Source: Desulfobulbaceae bacterium
Lineage (GTDB): Bacteria; Desulfobacterota; Desulfobulbia; Desulfobulbales; Desulfocapsaceae
Direction of reading: 5' to 3'
NCBI GenBank assembly: GCA_008933635.1
Contig: WBUQ01000019.1
Coordinates: 1 to 42,625 of the forward strand
Length of the DNA stretch: 42,625 nt
The translations under genes and the position numbers were made by a program. Within the stretch, counting starts at the first letter, position 1. Every line of letters starts with the position of its first letter. Below, piece by piece: positions 8,388 to 16,077 of the stretch. The notes below the pieces were generated by a model, which saw only the letters and a list, made by a program, of their open reading frames with translations, ran no database searches and was not told the origin of the DNA.

Positions 8388-9397
8388 TGCCTGCGGCCCC
8401 TGTTGACGTCATAAAAACGCTGCGCCCCGGGGTGCAGCGGGATGGAGAGGCCCCGCAGGGCCGATTCCAGGGTGATGTCCCTGCCCTGGGGGTGGCCCTG
8501 CTCAAGGAGGTCCCTTGTCGCCGGACTGAAGAGGGCCTCGGTCAGGGCGAAGGCCCTGTCCTCGGGCATGTCGCTGCTGACGACGAACAGGGCATACACC
8601 TCAATGGTCGGTATCTCGGCGATTCCGGGATAGATGCCGCCTCCGATGCGGCCCGGAGTGAGGTAGGGATAGGTCCTGTTGATCTTCCCGGCAATCTCCG
8701 GTTCGATGGCCAGAATGCGCAGTCCGACCGGCAGCAGGCGGGTCACCGCCGCCATCGGGGCTCCGGCCATCATCGCGAAGCCGTCGAGTTCTCCATTGCG
8801 CATCTTGTCTTCGGTGAAGACCGGTTTGAGATACTGCGGCCGCAGGTCGTCTTCGGTCAGGCCATAGGCGGCGAGAACGATATCGGTCACCTGCCGGGTG
8901 CCCGAGCCCGGTTCGTCGATGGAGATCCGTTTGTCGCGCAGATCGCCGAACTTCTCTATCCCGGCATCCCTGCGGACGACCAGCTGGAATTTCTCGGCGT
9001 AGAGGCAGGCGATGGCCCGCAGCTTGCCGGAATCGCCCACGGCGGCAAAATCCCGCTCCCCTCTCAGCGCATAGGCGGCGATGTCGGCCTGAACCATGCC
9101 TGCCTCGATCTCGCCGGTCACCACCGCCCTGGCGTTTTCCACCGATCCCGCCGAATTCTGGGCGATGCCGATTATGCCATGCAGAGGCGAACCGGTCTGC
9201 TTGGCATGCAGGGTGATCCCGCTGGCGATCAGCTTGCCGATGGGGTAGTAGACGCCGGTGCTGCCGCCGGTGCCGATGCGGAAGGTCTCCAGGGCGCAGG
9301 CATGGCCTGCGGGGACGAGGGCGAGGGCAAGAATGGCCGGGATGAGCCGGCGGAGGCGGCGAAGGGTATCGGTAATGCTGGTTCGTCGTGGCGGCAT
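8384..9397 (-). CDS. TAXI-family TRAP-type solute-binding protein
   Basis: 337 residues with a basic N-terminus, a hydrophobic stretch (about 18-30) and a likely signal peptidase site after GHA, so it is predicted periplasmic. The mature start FRIGTGGSTGVYYPIG is the hallmark of the TAXI subfamily of TRAP-transporter binding proteins, and QNSAGSVENARAV and ISIDEPGSGTRQVTDIVL also match. A ribosome site GGAG lies 9 bases before the ATG. No TRAP membrane subunits are found nearby. Instead the gene is coupled by a 4-base overlap to a membrane hybrid kinase, so a role as the ligand-receiving subunit of a sensor is more likely than transport. The ligand is unknown; TAXI proteins bind small organic acids or amino acids in studied cases. 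Confidence 0.9.
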   Translation of the reverse strand: MPPRRTSITDTLRRLRRLIPAILALALVPAGHACALETFRIGTGGSTGVYYPIGKLIASGITLHAKQTGSPLHGIIGIAQNSAGSVENARAVVTGEIEAGMVQADIAAYALRGERDFAAVGDSGKLRAIACLYAEKFQLVVRRDAGIEKFGDLRDKRISIDEPGSGTRQVTDIVLAAYGLTEDDLRPQYLKPVFTEDKMRNGELDGFAMMAGAPMAAVTRLLPVGLRILAIEPEIAGKINRTYPYLTPGRIGGGIYPGIAEIPTIEVYALFVVSSDMPEDRAFALTEALFSPATRDLLEQGHPQGRDITLESALRGLSIPLHPGAQRFYDVNRGRRQ

Positions 9398-9696
9398 GGC
9401 TGGTCTCCGTTGAGCCGGGGGTGAGCGTCCTCTGCCAGGGCAGGCGTGGCGAGTCGTCCGCAGTATCTCAAATGTATCACAGAGCGGCGGGAGAAAGCAA
9501 AACGGGGCACGGTGGCCGCCGGGAGAGCGGACGGCGCCGATCGGCAGGGAAGTGGACGGGTTTGCTGATCAGGCCGGTGAAGGGTGGCAGGGGCATCCCG
9601 CATCCGCCGTGTCAGAGACATTACGGTCGTTGATTGCGGGTATGGCTCCTCCCATGCTGTCGATACTGTCTGCACGAGGCGGGAGCGGCCTTCCGT
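9398..9696. other. 299-bp intergenic region between nikR and the TAXI gene
   Basis: Apart from the weak promoter candidate at 9471-9500, no convincing gene, terminator or NikR-type operator was seen. Short ORFs here have no ribosome sites and arginine/glycine-rich translations typical of GC-rich non-coding DNA. Confidence 0.5.
9471..9500 (-). promoter_or_regulatory. possible promoter of the TAXI/kinase operon
   Basis: On the minus strand TTGCTT (9495-9500) is followed after 18 bases by TACATT (9471-9476), about 75 bases before the TAXI start codon. The match to the sigma-70 consensus is modest (3/6 and 4/6). Confidence 0.3.
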
Positions 9697-10107
9697 TCAG
9701 TGCAGGAACTTGCCGGTGCTGCTCATCGCCAGGTGGCCGTCGCGGACGCCGCGCAGGGCGACCAGCTTGTCGGAGAGTTCCTGGATCTCTTTGGCCTTGC
9801 CGCGGACGATGATGACTTCGAGGCAGTTGTCGTGGTCCATGTGGACATGGGTGGTGGAGACGATGTGGTGGTGGTAGCCGTGCTGGACCTCGGTCACCTT
9901 GTCCTGGAGCTTGTGCTGGTGGTGGTCGTAGACCAGGCTGATGACCCCCATGACCTCCTTGTCGGCCTGCCACTCCTTCTTGACGAAGGCCTTGCGGATC
10001 AGGTCGCGGATGGCCTCGGAGCGGTTGGTGTAGCTTCGGGCCTTGATATGTTTGTCAAAAATCTCGAGCAGGTTCTCCTCCAGCGATATCGAGAATCGTT
10101 TCAGCAT
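9697..10107 (-). CDS. nikR: nickel-responsive transcriptional regulator NikR
   Basis: 136 residues, a normal NikR length. The N-terminus (MLKRFSISLEENLLEIFDKH...NRSEAIRDLIRKA) is a ribbon-helix-helix DNA-binding domain. The C-terminal ACT-like domain keeps the square-planar nickel ligands at the same numbering as the E. coli protein: His76, His87, His89 and Cys95 (THVHMDHDNCLEV), and it ends with the usual RGVRDGHL. In the same frame the open region continues upstream through non-coding DNA, so the start at 10107 was chosen from the family N-terminus and a GAGG box upstream. No nickel transporter, hydrogenase or urease gene lies in the window, so its targets must be elsewhere or include the flanking MFS gene. 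Nickel-dependent repression is inferred from the family. Confidence 0.95.
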   Translation of the reverse strand: MLKRFSISLEENLLEIFDKHIKARSYTNRSEAIRDLIRKAFVKKEWQADKEVMGVISLVYDHHQHKLQDKVTEVQHGYHHHIVSTTHVHMDHDNCLEVIIVRGKAKEIQELSDKLVALRGVRDGHLAMSSTGKFLH

Positions 10108-10148
10108 CTTCGCCGTTTCCTCTTCTGTCTGAATAATCTGAGAGACTC

Positions 10149-10196
10149 TCCTGCCCGGCGCCGACCGATCGGCAGGAATTCCTGGAAACTGTCCAG
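10149..10196. promoter_or_regulatory. cluster of nested palindromes upstream of nikR
   Basis: Three overlapping symmetric elements lie 42-89 bases upstream of nikR: TCCTGCC (10149-10155) paired with GGCAGGA (10171-10177), the perfect 12-base palindrome CAGGAATTCCTG (10173-10184), and CTGGA/TCCAG (10182-10186, 10192-10196). They do not match the known GTATGA-type or GTGTTAC-type NikR operators, so any operator role is speculative. Confidence 0.35.
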
Positions 10197-10289
10197 TTGC
10201 AACTATACCGCCATCCCGCGTGAAACTGCAAATGGTTGCGGATGGAGGCCGAAAATGTCCGGGCGCCGGTGTCCGGATTCCCGGCCCGA

Positions 10290-11642
10290 TCATCCCTTGG
10301 TGGCGATCTCCCGGGAGTTCCGCAGACGCAGGCCACAGGGGATGGCGATCAGGGCGAGGACGACCAGGGTGTACCAGGGCAGCCAGCCGATGGCCCCGGC
10401 GAAGGCGATGTCGGCGCCGGCGGCACCGCCATCGGCCGGCCGCAGCTCCCGGACGAGAACGGCGAACAGGATGCCGATCAGGCCGTAGGCGAGGTTGAAG
10501 GCCATGCCCTTGAAGCTGAGGACGGTGGCGCGCTGCTGCGAGGCGGTGATCCGGTTGAGGTAGTGGCTGCTGAAGAAGGAGACCAGCATCATCACGAAGA
10601 AGATCAGGCCGATCGACAGCACGCCGAAATAGGGCAGGAATGCGGCGGTGGAGAACAGCGCCAGCATGGTCAGGCCGGCAAGCCAGAGGACGTTGGCGGT
10701 GGGAGTGAAACGCTCGACCATCTTTTCCGCGATCTTCGGCGAGACGACGCCGATCAGCGACATCGCTCCCCAGATCAGGCCGAAAATCGCCTCCGGCAGC
10801 TCGATCAGGCGAAAATACTGGCTGGTCAGGGTGACGACCAGCCGCAGGATGTGGTCGTAGGCCATGCCGAAGAGGATGATCGCCAGGGCGAACGGGGTGC
10901 GGAGTATCCATCGGCCGGCGGTGAGCGTCATCCTGCCGGTCTCGTTGATGGTATGGAGCAGGTCGGCCGGGCGGGCGGAAGACGCCGTGTCGCCGGTATC
11001 CTCACGCATCCTGAGCGAAACGATGCAGGAGCCGATTGCCAGCAGCAGGGTCAGGAAAATCGGATAGCGCATGGTGGTCTGCTGGCCGACCTGGATGCCG
11101 GTGCCGGCAAGCGAGAGCAGGCGGTTGACGACGGCCGGGTCGTAGATCAGCGCCCCGATGGCCATTGCCGCGACGCCTGCCGCTGAGCGCAGCCGCATCT
11201 GCACGCTGAGGACCCGGGGCCAGTCCTGGCTGTCGCCCTCGGCCGCCAGCGAATCGTAGGCGATCGCCTCGTCGGCGCCGGAGGCCATCGCCTCGGCCAG
11301 GCCGCTGAGAATCCGGTTGACCAGGAAGACCGTGAAGATCAGGGCGCCGTTGCCTAAAGGGACGAAGCAGATCAGGGCCATTTCGGCGACCATCAGGAAC
11401 GAGGTGGTGACGATCAGCCGACGGCGGCCGATGATGTCCGCCAGCGCCCCTGACGGCACTTCCGCCAGGACGATGGTGAGCGCCCAGACGGTGTTGAGCA
11501 GGGAAAACTGCTCGATGGTCAGGCCGTAATCGAGGAAGAGGATGGTGAAAACCGGATAGTAGAAGCGGGAGTTGAACAGGATCCGGAACAGGATGAACAG
11601 CCTGACATTGGCGATGGCGAAGGGGGAGGTGGGTGCTGGCAT
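10290..11642 (-). CDS. major facilitator superfamily transporter
   Basis: 450 residues from the ATG at 11642 (MPAPTSPFAIANVRLF); a longer in-frame reading to 11729 adds 29 polar residues and overlaps the upstream permease gene, so it is not preferred. The protein is almost entirely hydrophobic helices (about 12) with the MFS motif A between helices 2 and 3 (GALADIIGRRRL) and a charged central loop (REDTGDTASSARPADLLHTI). It follows an ABC permease gene on the same strand after 55 bases and is probably the last gene of that transcript. The substrate cannot be read from the sequence; drug, amino acid or metal export are all possible. Confidence 0.8.
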   Translation of the reverse strand: MPAPTSPFAIANVRLFILFRILFNSRFYYPVFTILFLDYGLTIEQFSLLNTVWALTIVLAEVPSGALADIIGRRRLIVTTSFLMVAEMALICFVPLGNGALIFTVFLVNRILSGLAEAMASGADEAIAYDSLAAEGDSQDWPRVLSVQMRLRSAAGVAAMAIGALIYDPAVVNRLLSLAGTGIQVGQQTTMRYPIFLTLLLAIGSCIVSLRMREDTGDTASSARPADLLHTINETGRMTLTAGRWILRTPFALAIILFGMAYDHILRLVVTLTSQYFRLIELPEAIFGLIWGAMSLIGVVSPKIAEKMVERFTPTANVLWLAGLTMLALFSTAAFLPYFGVLSIGLIFFVMMLVSFFSSHYLNRITASQQRATVLSFKGMAFNLAYGLIGILFAVLVRELRPADGGAAGADIAFAGAIGWLPWYTLVVLALIAIPCGLRLRNSREIATKG

Positions 11643-11697
11643 CGTGAATCCGGGGAAGAGGTTTCGGGCTGGTTCCGGGGGGACATGTTGCCCCGGG

Positions 11698-12582
11698 TCA
11701 GTGCCGGTTGTCGCCGAGCCGCCGCTCAAGCCGGTGGACCGCCACCGACAGGCTGAAGCAGAGGAGCAGGTACATGGCGGTGATGGTGATCCAGATCTCG
11801 ATCGTCGCCTGGGTGGAGGCCATGATCTGCAGGCCCTGGAAGGTCAGTTCCTGGATCGAGATGATCGAGACGATGGACGAGTACTTGATGGTGTTGATGA
11901 ATTCGCCGGCCAGCGGCGGCAGCATGGTCCGGATCGCCTGGGGCAGGATCACCAGCCGCATCACCAGGTATTTCGACAGGCCGAGGGAGCGCGAGGCCTC
12001 CCACTGGCCGGCCGGGATCGCCTGGATGCCGGCCCGGACTATTTCGCCGATATAGGCTGCCTGGAACAGGCCGATGGTCATCGCCCCGGAGATGAACGGG
12101 GAGATCAGGCTGAGATCGCCGCAGGCAAGGCTCAGCAGACGGCGCATGGCCGGCGGGCTGCCGCGCAGCAGCGGTTCCACCGCGAAATGGGACAGTATCC
12201 GGTCGTTGACGAAATAATAGAAGAGAAACACCAGGACCAGGGCAGGGGTGTTGCGGATGAATTCGACATAGATCCGGCTGATCGCCCGGGGGGCGAGGCG
12301 CGGGGCGATCCGCATCACCCCGATGAGGATGCCGAGCAGCAGGGCCAGCAGCATCCCCCACAGGCTCAGCCGGATCGTGGTGAAGAAGCCTTCGAGCAGT
12401 GCGTTGGCCAGCCACCGCTGCTGCTCCTGGTCATAGCGCAGCAGGTAGGTCGGGATGACGCCCCAGTTCCACCGGTAGTTCAGGTCGAAGAACATCCGGT
12501 GGAGGAGAAGGGCGGCGCCGGCCAGCAGGCAGATGAAGATGAGCCAGTCGAGGCGGCTGGGCTTTCTGCGGACTTTCAGCAT
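11698..12582 (-). CDS. polar amino-acid ABC transporter permease (second)
   Basis: 294 residues from the ATG at 12582 (MLKVRRKPSRLDWLIF). An alternative GTG at 12633 adds a proline-rich 17-residue tail, and neither start has a well-spaced ribosome site. A first helix (about 13-31) and an extracytoplasmic segment (YRWNWGVIPTYLL) precede the HisM/GlnP-type permease core. The EAA loop that contacts the ATPase is present (EASRSLGLSKYLVMRLVILPQAIRTMLPP). It lies directly downstream of the binding protein and pairs with the permease at 13534-14361, which has the same architecture, so the two probably form the heterodimeric channel of a GltJK-like importer. No ATPase gene is in this operon. Confidence 0.9.
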   Translation of the reverse strand: MLKVRRKPSRLDWLIFICLLAGAALLLHRMFFDLNYRWNWGVIPTYLLRYDQEQQRWLANALLEGFFTTIRLSLWGMLLALLLGILIGVMRIAPRLAPRAISRIYVEFIRNTPALVLVFLFYYFVNDRILSHFAVEPLLRGSPPAMRRLLSLACGDLSLISPFISGAMTIGLFQAAYIGEIVRAGIQAIPAGQWEASRSLGLSKYLVMRLVILPQAIRTMLPPLAGEFINTIKYSSIVSIISIQELTFQGLQIMASTQATIEIWITITAMYLLLCFSLSVAVHRLERRLGDNRH

Positions 12583-12665
12583 GGTCTGGACAGGGATCGG
12601 AAGCGATGGAAGAGGGGAAGGCGCGGGCTTCACCCTCTTCCGGCAAGCGACGACGGAGCGGGGGG

Positions 12666-13490
12666 CTACTGGATCTGGTCGGCCCAGTCCTTTGTGCCGA
12701 ACCAGTAATCATGCCTCTCCTGCAGCCACCCCTCCAGCTGGACCAGGGTGATCCAGCTGTTGAAGCAGGCCAGCGTGTCGGGATCGCCCTTGGGCAGGGC
12801 GAAGGCGATCGGCTCCTTGGTGAAGGTGTCGGTGAAGGGCAGAAACAGCGTCTCCTTGTAGTCGGCCGCCTCGAAGGCCGGGCGCGGCGCGTTCTCCACC
12901 ACCGCATGGACCCGGCCGTTGCGCAGTTCCTGGTAGAGCTGGGTCTCGTTGTCGAACATCCGCAGAGTGGCCTTCGGCAGGTATTTCTTGGCGGCGGCGG
13001 CGGCGGTGGTGCCCAGCTTGACCGCGATCTGCACCTCGTTCTTGTCGAAGTCCTCGAGTTTGCTGAAGCCGGCCGCCATCTGGCGATGGGCGACGATCGA
13101 CATGCCGGAGTAGTCGTAGGGGTTGGTGAAGTTGACCTTCAGCGCCCGCTCGGCGGTGATGCCCATGCCGCCGATGATGACATCGAATTTGCCGGTCAAT
13201 AGCGCCGGGATGATCCCGGACCAGGCGGTGGGGACGAATTCGACCTTGACGCCGAGGTCCTTGGCCAGCCGTGTCGCCACATCGATCTCGAAGCCGATGA
13301 GTTTGCCGTTCTTGTCCTTCATGGCCCAGGGCTGGAAGATATCCATGCCGACACGCAGGACGCCGCTTTTCATCACCCGCTCGATGGTGCTTTCGGCGGT
13401 CAGCTGCTGGCGGATCGATGCGGCGGAGGCCGTGCCGGCGGTCAGGCAGGCCAGCAGCAGGGCCAGGGCGAGGGTCAATGTGTGCTTCAT
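12666..13490 (-). CDS. periplasmic amino-acid-binding protein (SBP family 3)
   Basis: 274 residues. The signal peptide is clear (MKHTLTLALALLLACLTAGTASA) and the ATG is preceded by AGGAG at 8 bases. The mature part has the family-3 layout: LRVGMDIFQPWAMKDKNGKLIGFEIDVA, then FDVIIGGMGITAERALKVNFTNPY and IAVKLGTTAAAAAKKYLP. These proteins bind polar or acidic amino acids and deliver them to the permease pair. It sits between the two permease genes (gaps of 43 bases upstream and 83 downstream), so the three form one operon. The exact ligand cannot be fixed by eye. Confidence 0.92.
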   Translation of the reverse strand: MKHTLTLALALLLACLTAGTASAASIRQQLTAESTIERVMKSGVLRVGMDIFQPWAMKDKNGKLIGFEIDVATRLAKDLGVKVEFVPTAWSGIIPALLTGKFDVIIGGMGITAERALKVNFTNPYDYSGMSIVAHRQMAAGFSKLEDFDKNEVQIAVKLGTTAAAAAKKYLPKATLRMFDNETQLYQELRNGRVHAVVENAPRPAFEAADYKETLFLPFTDTFTKEPIAFALPKGDPDTLACFNSWITLVQLEGWLQERHDYWFGTKDWADQIQ

Positions 13491-13533
13491 CGTCTTCTCC
13501 TGTGTGGTTGAGTGATATGGGTTGTCTGTTGTT

Positions 13534-14361
13534 TCAGGGCAGTTTCAGTCTGTTCTCCAGGGCATGGGCCATGAAGGACAGGGAGATGGTGAGCAGCAGG
13601 TACAGGGCGGCGACGGTCAGCCATACCTCGAAGGTCAGGAAGGTCTCGGCGATGATCGCCTGGGCCTGCATGGTCAGGTCGTAGATGGCGATGGTGCTGA
13701 CCAGGGCCGAATCCTTGACCAGCGAGATGGTCTGGCTGGCCAGCGGGGGCAGGGCGGTGCGGACGGCCTGGGGCAGGATGACCTTGCGGTAGGTGGCATA
13801 TGCGCTGAGGCCGAGACTGTAGCTGGCCTCGACCTGCTGCCGCGGCACCGACAGGATGCCGGACCGGAGGATCTCGGCGATGTAGGCCCCCTCGAAGAGG
13901 GAGAGCGAGAGGATGGCCGCCGGCATCCGCTCGAGCCCGAGCAGCGGGCCGAGGACGAAGTAGATGAAGAAGATCTGGATCAGCAGCGGGGTGTTCCTGA
14001 CCACCTCGACGTAGAACCTGGCCAGCAGGGCGGCCAGCGGCGATTGCGCAAGCCGCAAAATGGCGGTGACAAGGCCGATGGCCAGCGATAGCGCCAGGCT
14101 GGCGGCGGAGATCTGCAGGGTGACGAGCAGACCCTGGACAAGAGGGCCGGCGGCGACGGCTTCGGCGTCAATGGTCAGCAGGTAGCGCGGAATCCGGTAC
14201 CACTGCCAGTGATATCCCATGTTCTGCGATCCGGCAAGGAACACCGCACCGGTCCCGGCGGCGAGCGCCACCAGCAGGATCGCGTCGAGGACCGGCGAGC
14301 GCCACAGCCGGCGGAAACGGCGGCGCAAGGTATGGGCGGGAGTGCGGTTCATCCGGTGCAT
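13534..14361 (-). CDS. polar amino-acid ABC transporter permease (first)
   Basis: 275 residues, first gene of the ABC operon. The N-terminal helix (about 25-43) is followed by an extracytoplasmic segment (GYHWQWYRIPRYLLTID) and the HisM/GlnP-type core with the conserved RFYVEVVRNTPLLIQIFFIY and EAA loop EASYSLGLSAYATYRKVILP. It resembles GltJ/BztB-type permeases that have an extra N-terminal helix. The operon (permease, binding protein, permease, MFS) lacks an ATPase, so the complex must borrow one encoded elsewhere. Transcription starts in the 263-bp region upstream, which holds unusual hairpins. Confidence 0.92.
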   Translation of the reverse strand: MHRMNRTPAHTLRRRFRRLWRSPVLDAILLVALAAGTGAVFLAGSQNMGYHWQWYRIPRYLLTIDAEAVAAGPLVQGLLVTLQISAASLALSLAIGLVTAILRLAQSPLAALLARFYVEVVRNTPLLIQIFFIYFVLGPLLGLERMPAAILSLSLFEGAYIAEILRSGILSVPRQQVEASYSLGLSAYATYRKVILPQAVRTALPPLASQTISLVKDSALVSTIAIYDLTMQAQAIIAETFLTFEVWLTVAALYLLLTISLSFMAHALENRLKLP

Positions 14362-14424
14362 GGATCGGGTAACCTTTCGACATAATAATCAATATTAATA
14401 AAGACTACCTGTATGGAGGAAAAA

Positions 14425-14482
14425 TTGCCAGGGACTTTTTGCCGCAGCTGGCAAAAATCATCCGCCGCCAGCTCCTGGCGGC
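14425..14482 (-). promoter_or_regulatory. leader hairpins upstream of the amino-acid ABC operon (attenuator-like)
   Basis: Read on the minus strand there is first a perfect hairpin GCCGCCAG-GAG-CTGGCGGC (14482-14464). Then TTGCCAG (14454-14448) can pair either with GGCAA (14443-14439, short hairpin) or with CTGGCAA (14431-14425), and the latter is followed at once by TTTTT, the form of an intrinsic terminator. The two pairings exclude each other. A tiny frame with AGGAG ten bases before its ATG (MIFASCGKKSLAIFPPYR, then stop) runs through the hairpins. The same bases on DNA form a TTGCC-N6-GGCAA operator-like palindrome, so an operator is the alternative reading. Confidence 0.4.
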
Positions 14483-14520
14483 GGGCTCGGTCGATCCGGG
14501 CCGGATAATCGCGCGGGCTA

Positions 14521-14550
14521 TTTACTTTTTCCCGGCTGTCGCCATATAAT
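14521..14550 (+). promoter_or_regulatory. sigma-70-type promoter for the reductase/Usp/kinase run
   Basis: TTTACT (14521-14526), an 18-base spacer and a perfect TATAAT (14545-14550), about 75 bases before the start codon at 14625. Confidence 0.6.
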
Positions 14551-14624
14551 GAGGAAGAGGCCGGAACGGTTCGGAGTTCCGGAGGAAACACGGAAAGAGC
14601 CAACGCGACAGCGGGGGAGTGAAC

Positions 14625-15572
14625 ATGAAGATTGTCATTGTAGGCGGCGGTGCGATCGGCAGGCTGTTTGGATCATTTCTCGGCAAGGGCAGCAACGAGG
14701 TGACCCTTGTCGACATCGACCGGGAGGTGGTCGGGGCGATGCAGGCCCAGGGAATCGGGGTTATGCCCCCCGGCGAGGAGGACCCGGACACGGTGACGAC
14801 CGTGCCGGTCAGGGCGGTCAGCGACGGTTCGCAGATCAGGGGCTGCGACCTGATCCTCTTGATGGTCAAATCGTTCTCCACCCGGGTGGCGGTGGAGAGT
14901 GTCGCCCACCTGGTGTCGGAGAGGTGTCCGCTGCTGACGGTGCAGACGGGCCTCGGCAATATCGAAACCATCGGCCGCATCATTCCCGCCGAGCATGTCC
15001 TGGCCGGCATGACCTTCATGTCCGGGACCTCGCTGGGCGGGGCGACGGTGCGCCATGGCGGCGACGGCCTGACCTATATCGGTGAACTCGACGGCCGGCT
15101 CAGTCCGCGGCTGGAGACGATCAGCAAGCTCTTCAACGACTGCGGCATCAGGACCCAGGTTTCCCGGCGGGTGGTCGGCCGCCTGTGGTGCAAGGTCATC
15201 GTCTATGCCGCGATCAACCCGCTGTCCTCGATCCTCAAGGTCCCCAACGGCTGCCTGACCGACCGGATGGAATCGATCTCCCTGATGAAGCGCCTGCTCG
15301 ACGAAGGAAAACGGGTAGCGGAGGCCTGCGGTGTCGACCTGCCGTGCAGCGATCTCTATGCCGATCTCTTCGAGGCCTGTCAGCGAAGTTCCAACAACCT
15401 GTCATCGATGCTGCAGGACATCCTCAATGAGCGGAGCACCGAAATCGAGGCCCAGAACGGCGCAATCTGCCGCTATGCGGAGGAGCAGGGTATCGCGGTG
15501 CCGACCCAGCAGACCATCTATGAACTGATCAAACTGCTCGAAAAGTGGCGGCCCGGGCTCGACCAGCTGTAG
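14625..15572 (+). CDS. ketopantoate reductase (PanE/ApbA) family oxidoreductase
   Basis: 315 residues from the ATG at 14625, which follows GGGGGAG at a good distance; the GTG two codons earlier lies within that ribosome site. The N-terminus MKIVIVGGGAIGRLFGSFL is an NADP-binding Rossmann fold. Further family marks are LMVKSFST with the conserved lysine, QTGLGN, and LWCKVIVYAAINPLSSIL opening the helical C-terminal domain. The family reduces 2-dehydropantoate to pantoate for coenzyme A synthesis, but many paralogues act on other 2-oxo acids. The gene is followed by usp and a kinase-like gene on the same strand, an unusual setting for pantothenate synthesis, so the substrate should be considered open. 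Confidence 0.85.
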   Translation: MKIVIVGGGAIGRLFGSFLGKGSNEVTLVDIDREVVGAMQAQGIGVMPPGEEDPDTVTTVPVRAVSDGSQIRGCDLILLMVKSFSTRVAVESVAHLVSERCPLLTVQTGLGNIETIGRIIPAEHVLAGMTFMSGTSLGGATVRHGGDGLTYIGELDGRLSPRLETISKLFNDCGIRTQVSRRVVGRLWCKVIVYAAINPLSSILKVPNGCLTDRMESISLMKRLLDEGKRVAEACGVDLPCSDLYADLFEACQRSSNNLSSMLQDILNERSTEIEAQNGAICRYAEEQGIAVPTQQTIYELIKLLEKWRPGLDQL

Positions 15573-15618
15573 ACATCGTTCCGCGGCCCGGCGGACGAAC
15601 GTATCCGGAGAACATGAC

Positions 15619-16074
15619 ATGGATGACTGGCAGAGATTCCTGATTGCGATGGACAAGTCGGAAACATCACGGCGGGCCGTGCGCTATGTCGGGCAGATGG
15701 CCCTGGGCCTTGCGGAGAAGCATATCTGCCTGCTCCACGTCTACCCGGAGCCGCCGCCGGATTTCTACACCACGGGCGGCCAGCTGGACCGCTACCAGAT
15801 GCTGAAGGACGAGCGGGCAGGGCTTTTTCTCCAGGACGCGGCGATCATCCTCGAAGAGATGGGGATCAGCGGCCGGGATATCAGCCAGCGGGTCTGCATG
15901 GCCGAGGGCAAAACGATCAGCCAGATGGTGCTGGATATCAGGAAGGAAGGGGGCTTCGGCACGGTGGTGACCGGCAAGCGCGGGGTGTCCAAGGCCGAGG
16001 AGTTTCTCTTCGGGTCTATTTCCAATGCCCTGGCCCGGCATGCCCGGGACTTCACCGCCTGGATCGTGGGGTAG
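15619..16074 (+). CDS. universal stress protein (UspA family)
   Basis: 151 residues, a single Usp domain. It starts with FLIAMDKSETSRRAVRYV and ends with the ATP-binding signature G-2x-G-9x-GS (Gly119, Gly122, Gly132-Ser133 in VTGKRGVSKAEEFLFGS), so it should belong to the nucleotide-binding class of Usp proteins. The stop codon is three bases before the ATG of the kinase-like gene, which implies tight co-expression. A Usp next to a kinase fold suggests the Usp is a phosphorylation substrate or a nucleotide-sensing partner; this is inference from position. Confidence 0.93.
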   Translation: MDDWQRFLIAMDKSETSRRAVRYVGQMALGLAEKHICLLHVYPEPPPDFYTTGGQLDRYQMLKDERAGLFLQDAAIILEEMGISGRDISQRVCMAEGKTISQMVLDIRKEGGFGTVVTGKRGVSKAEEFLFGSISNALARHARDFTAWIVG

Positions 16075-16077
16075 CCG

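Noticed and set aside
9697-10911. 404-residue frame that would fuse MFS-region sequence to NikR
   Set aside because: Only the last 136 codons match a protein family; the part before 10107 is the wrong frame of the MFS gene plus intergenic DNA.
12583-12633. GTG at 12633 as start of the second amino-acid permease
   Set aside because: The purine-rich stretch abuts the GTG with no spacing, and the added proline-rich residues are not typical; kept only as an alternative.
14619-14621. GTG as start of the ketopantoate reductase-like gene
   Set aside because: It lies within the ribosome site; the ATG at 14625 gives the family N-terminus directly before the Rossmann motif.
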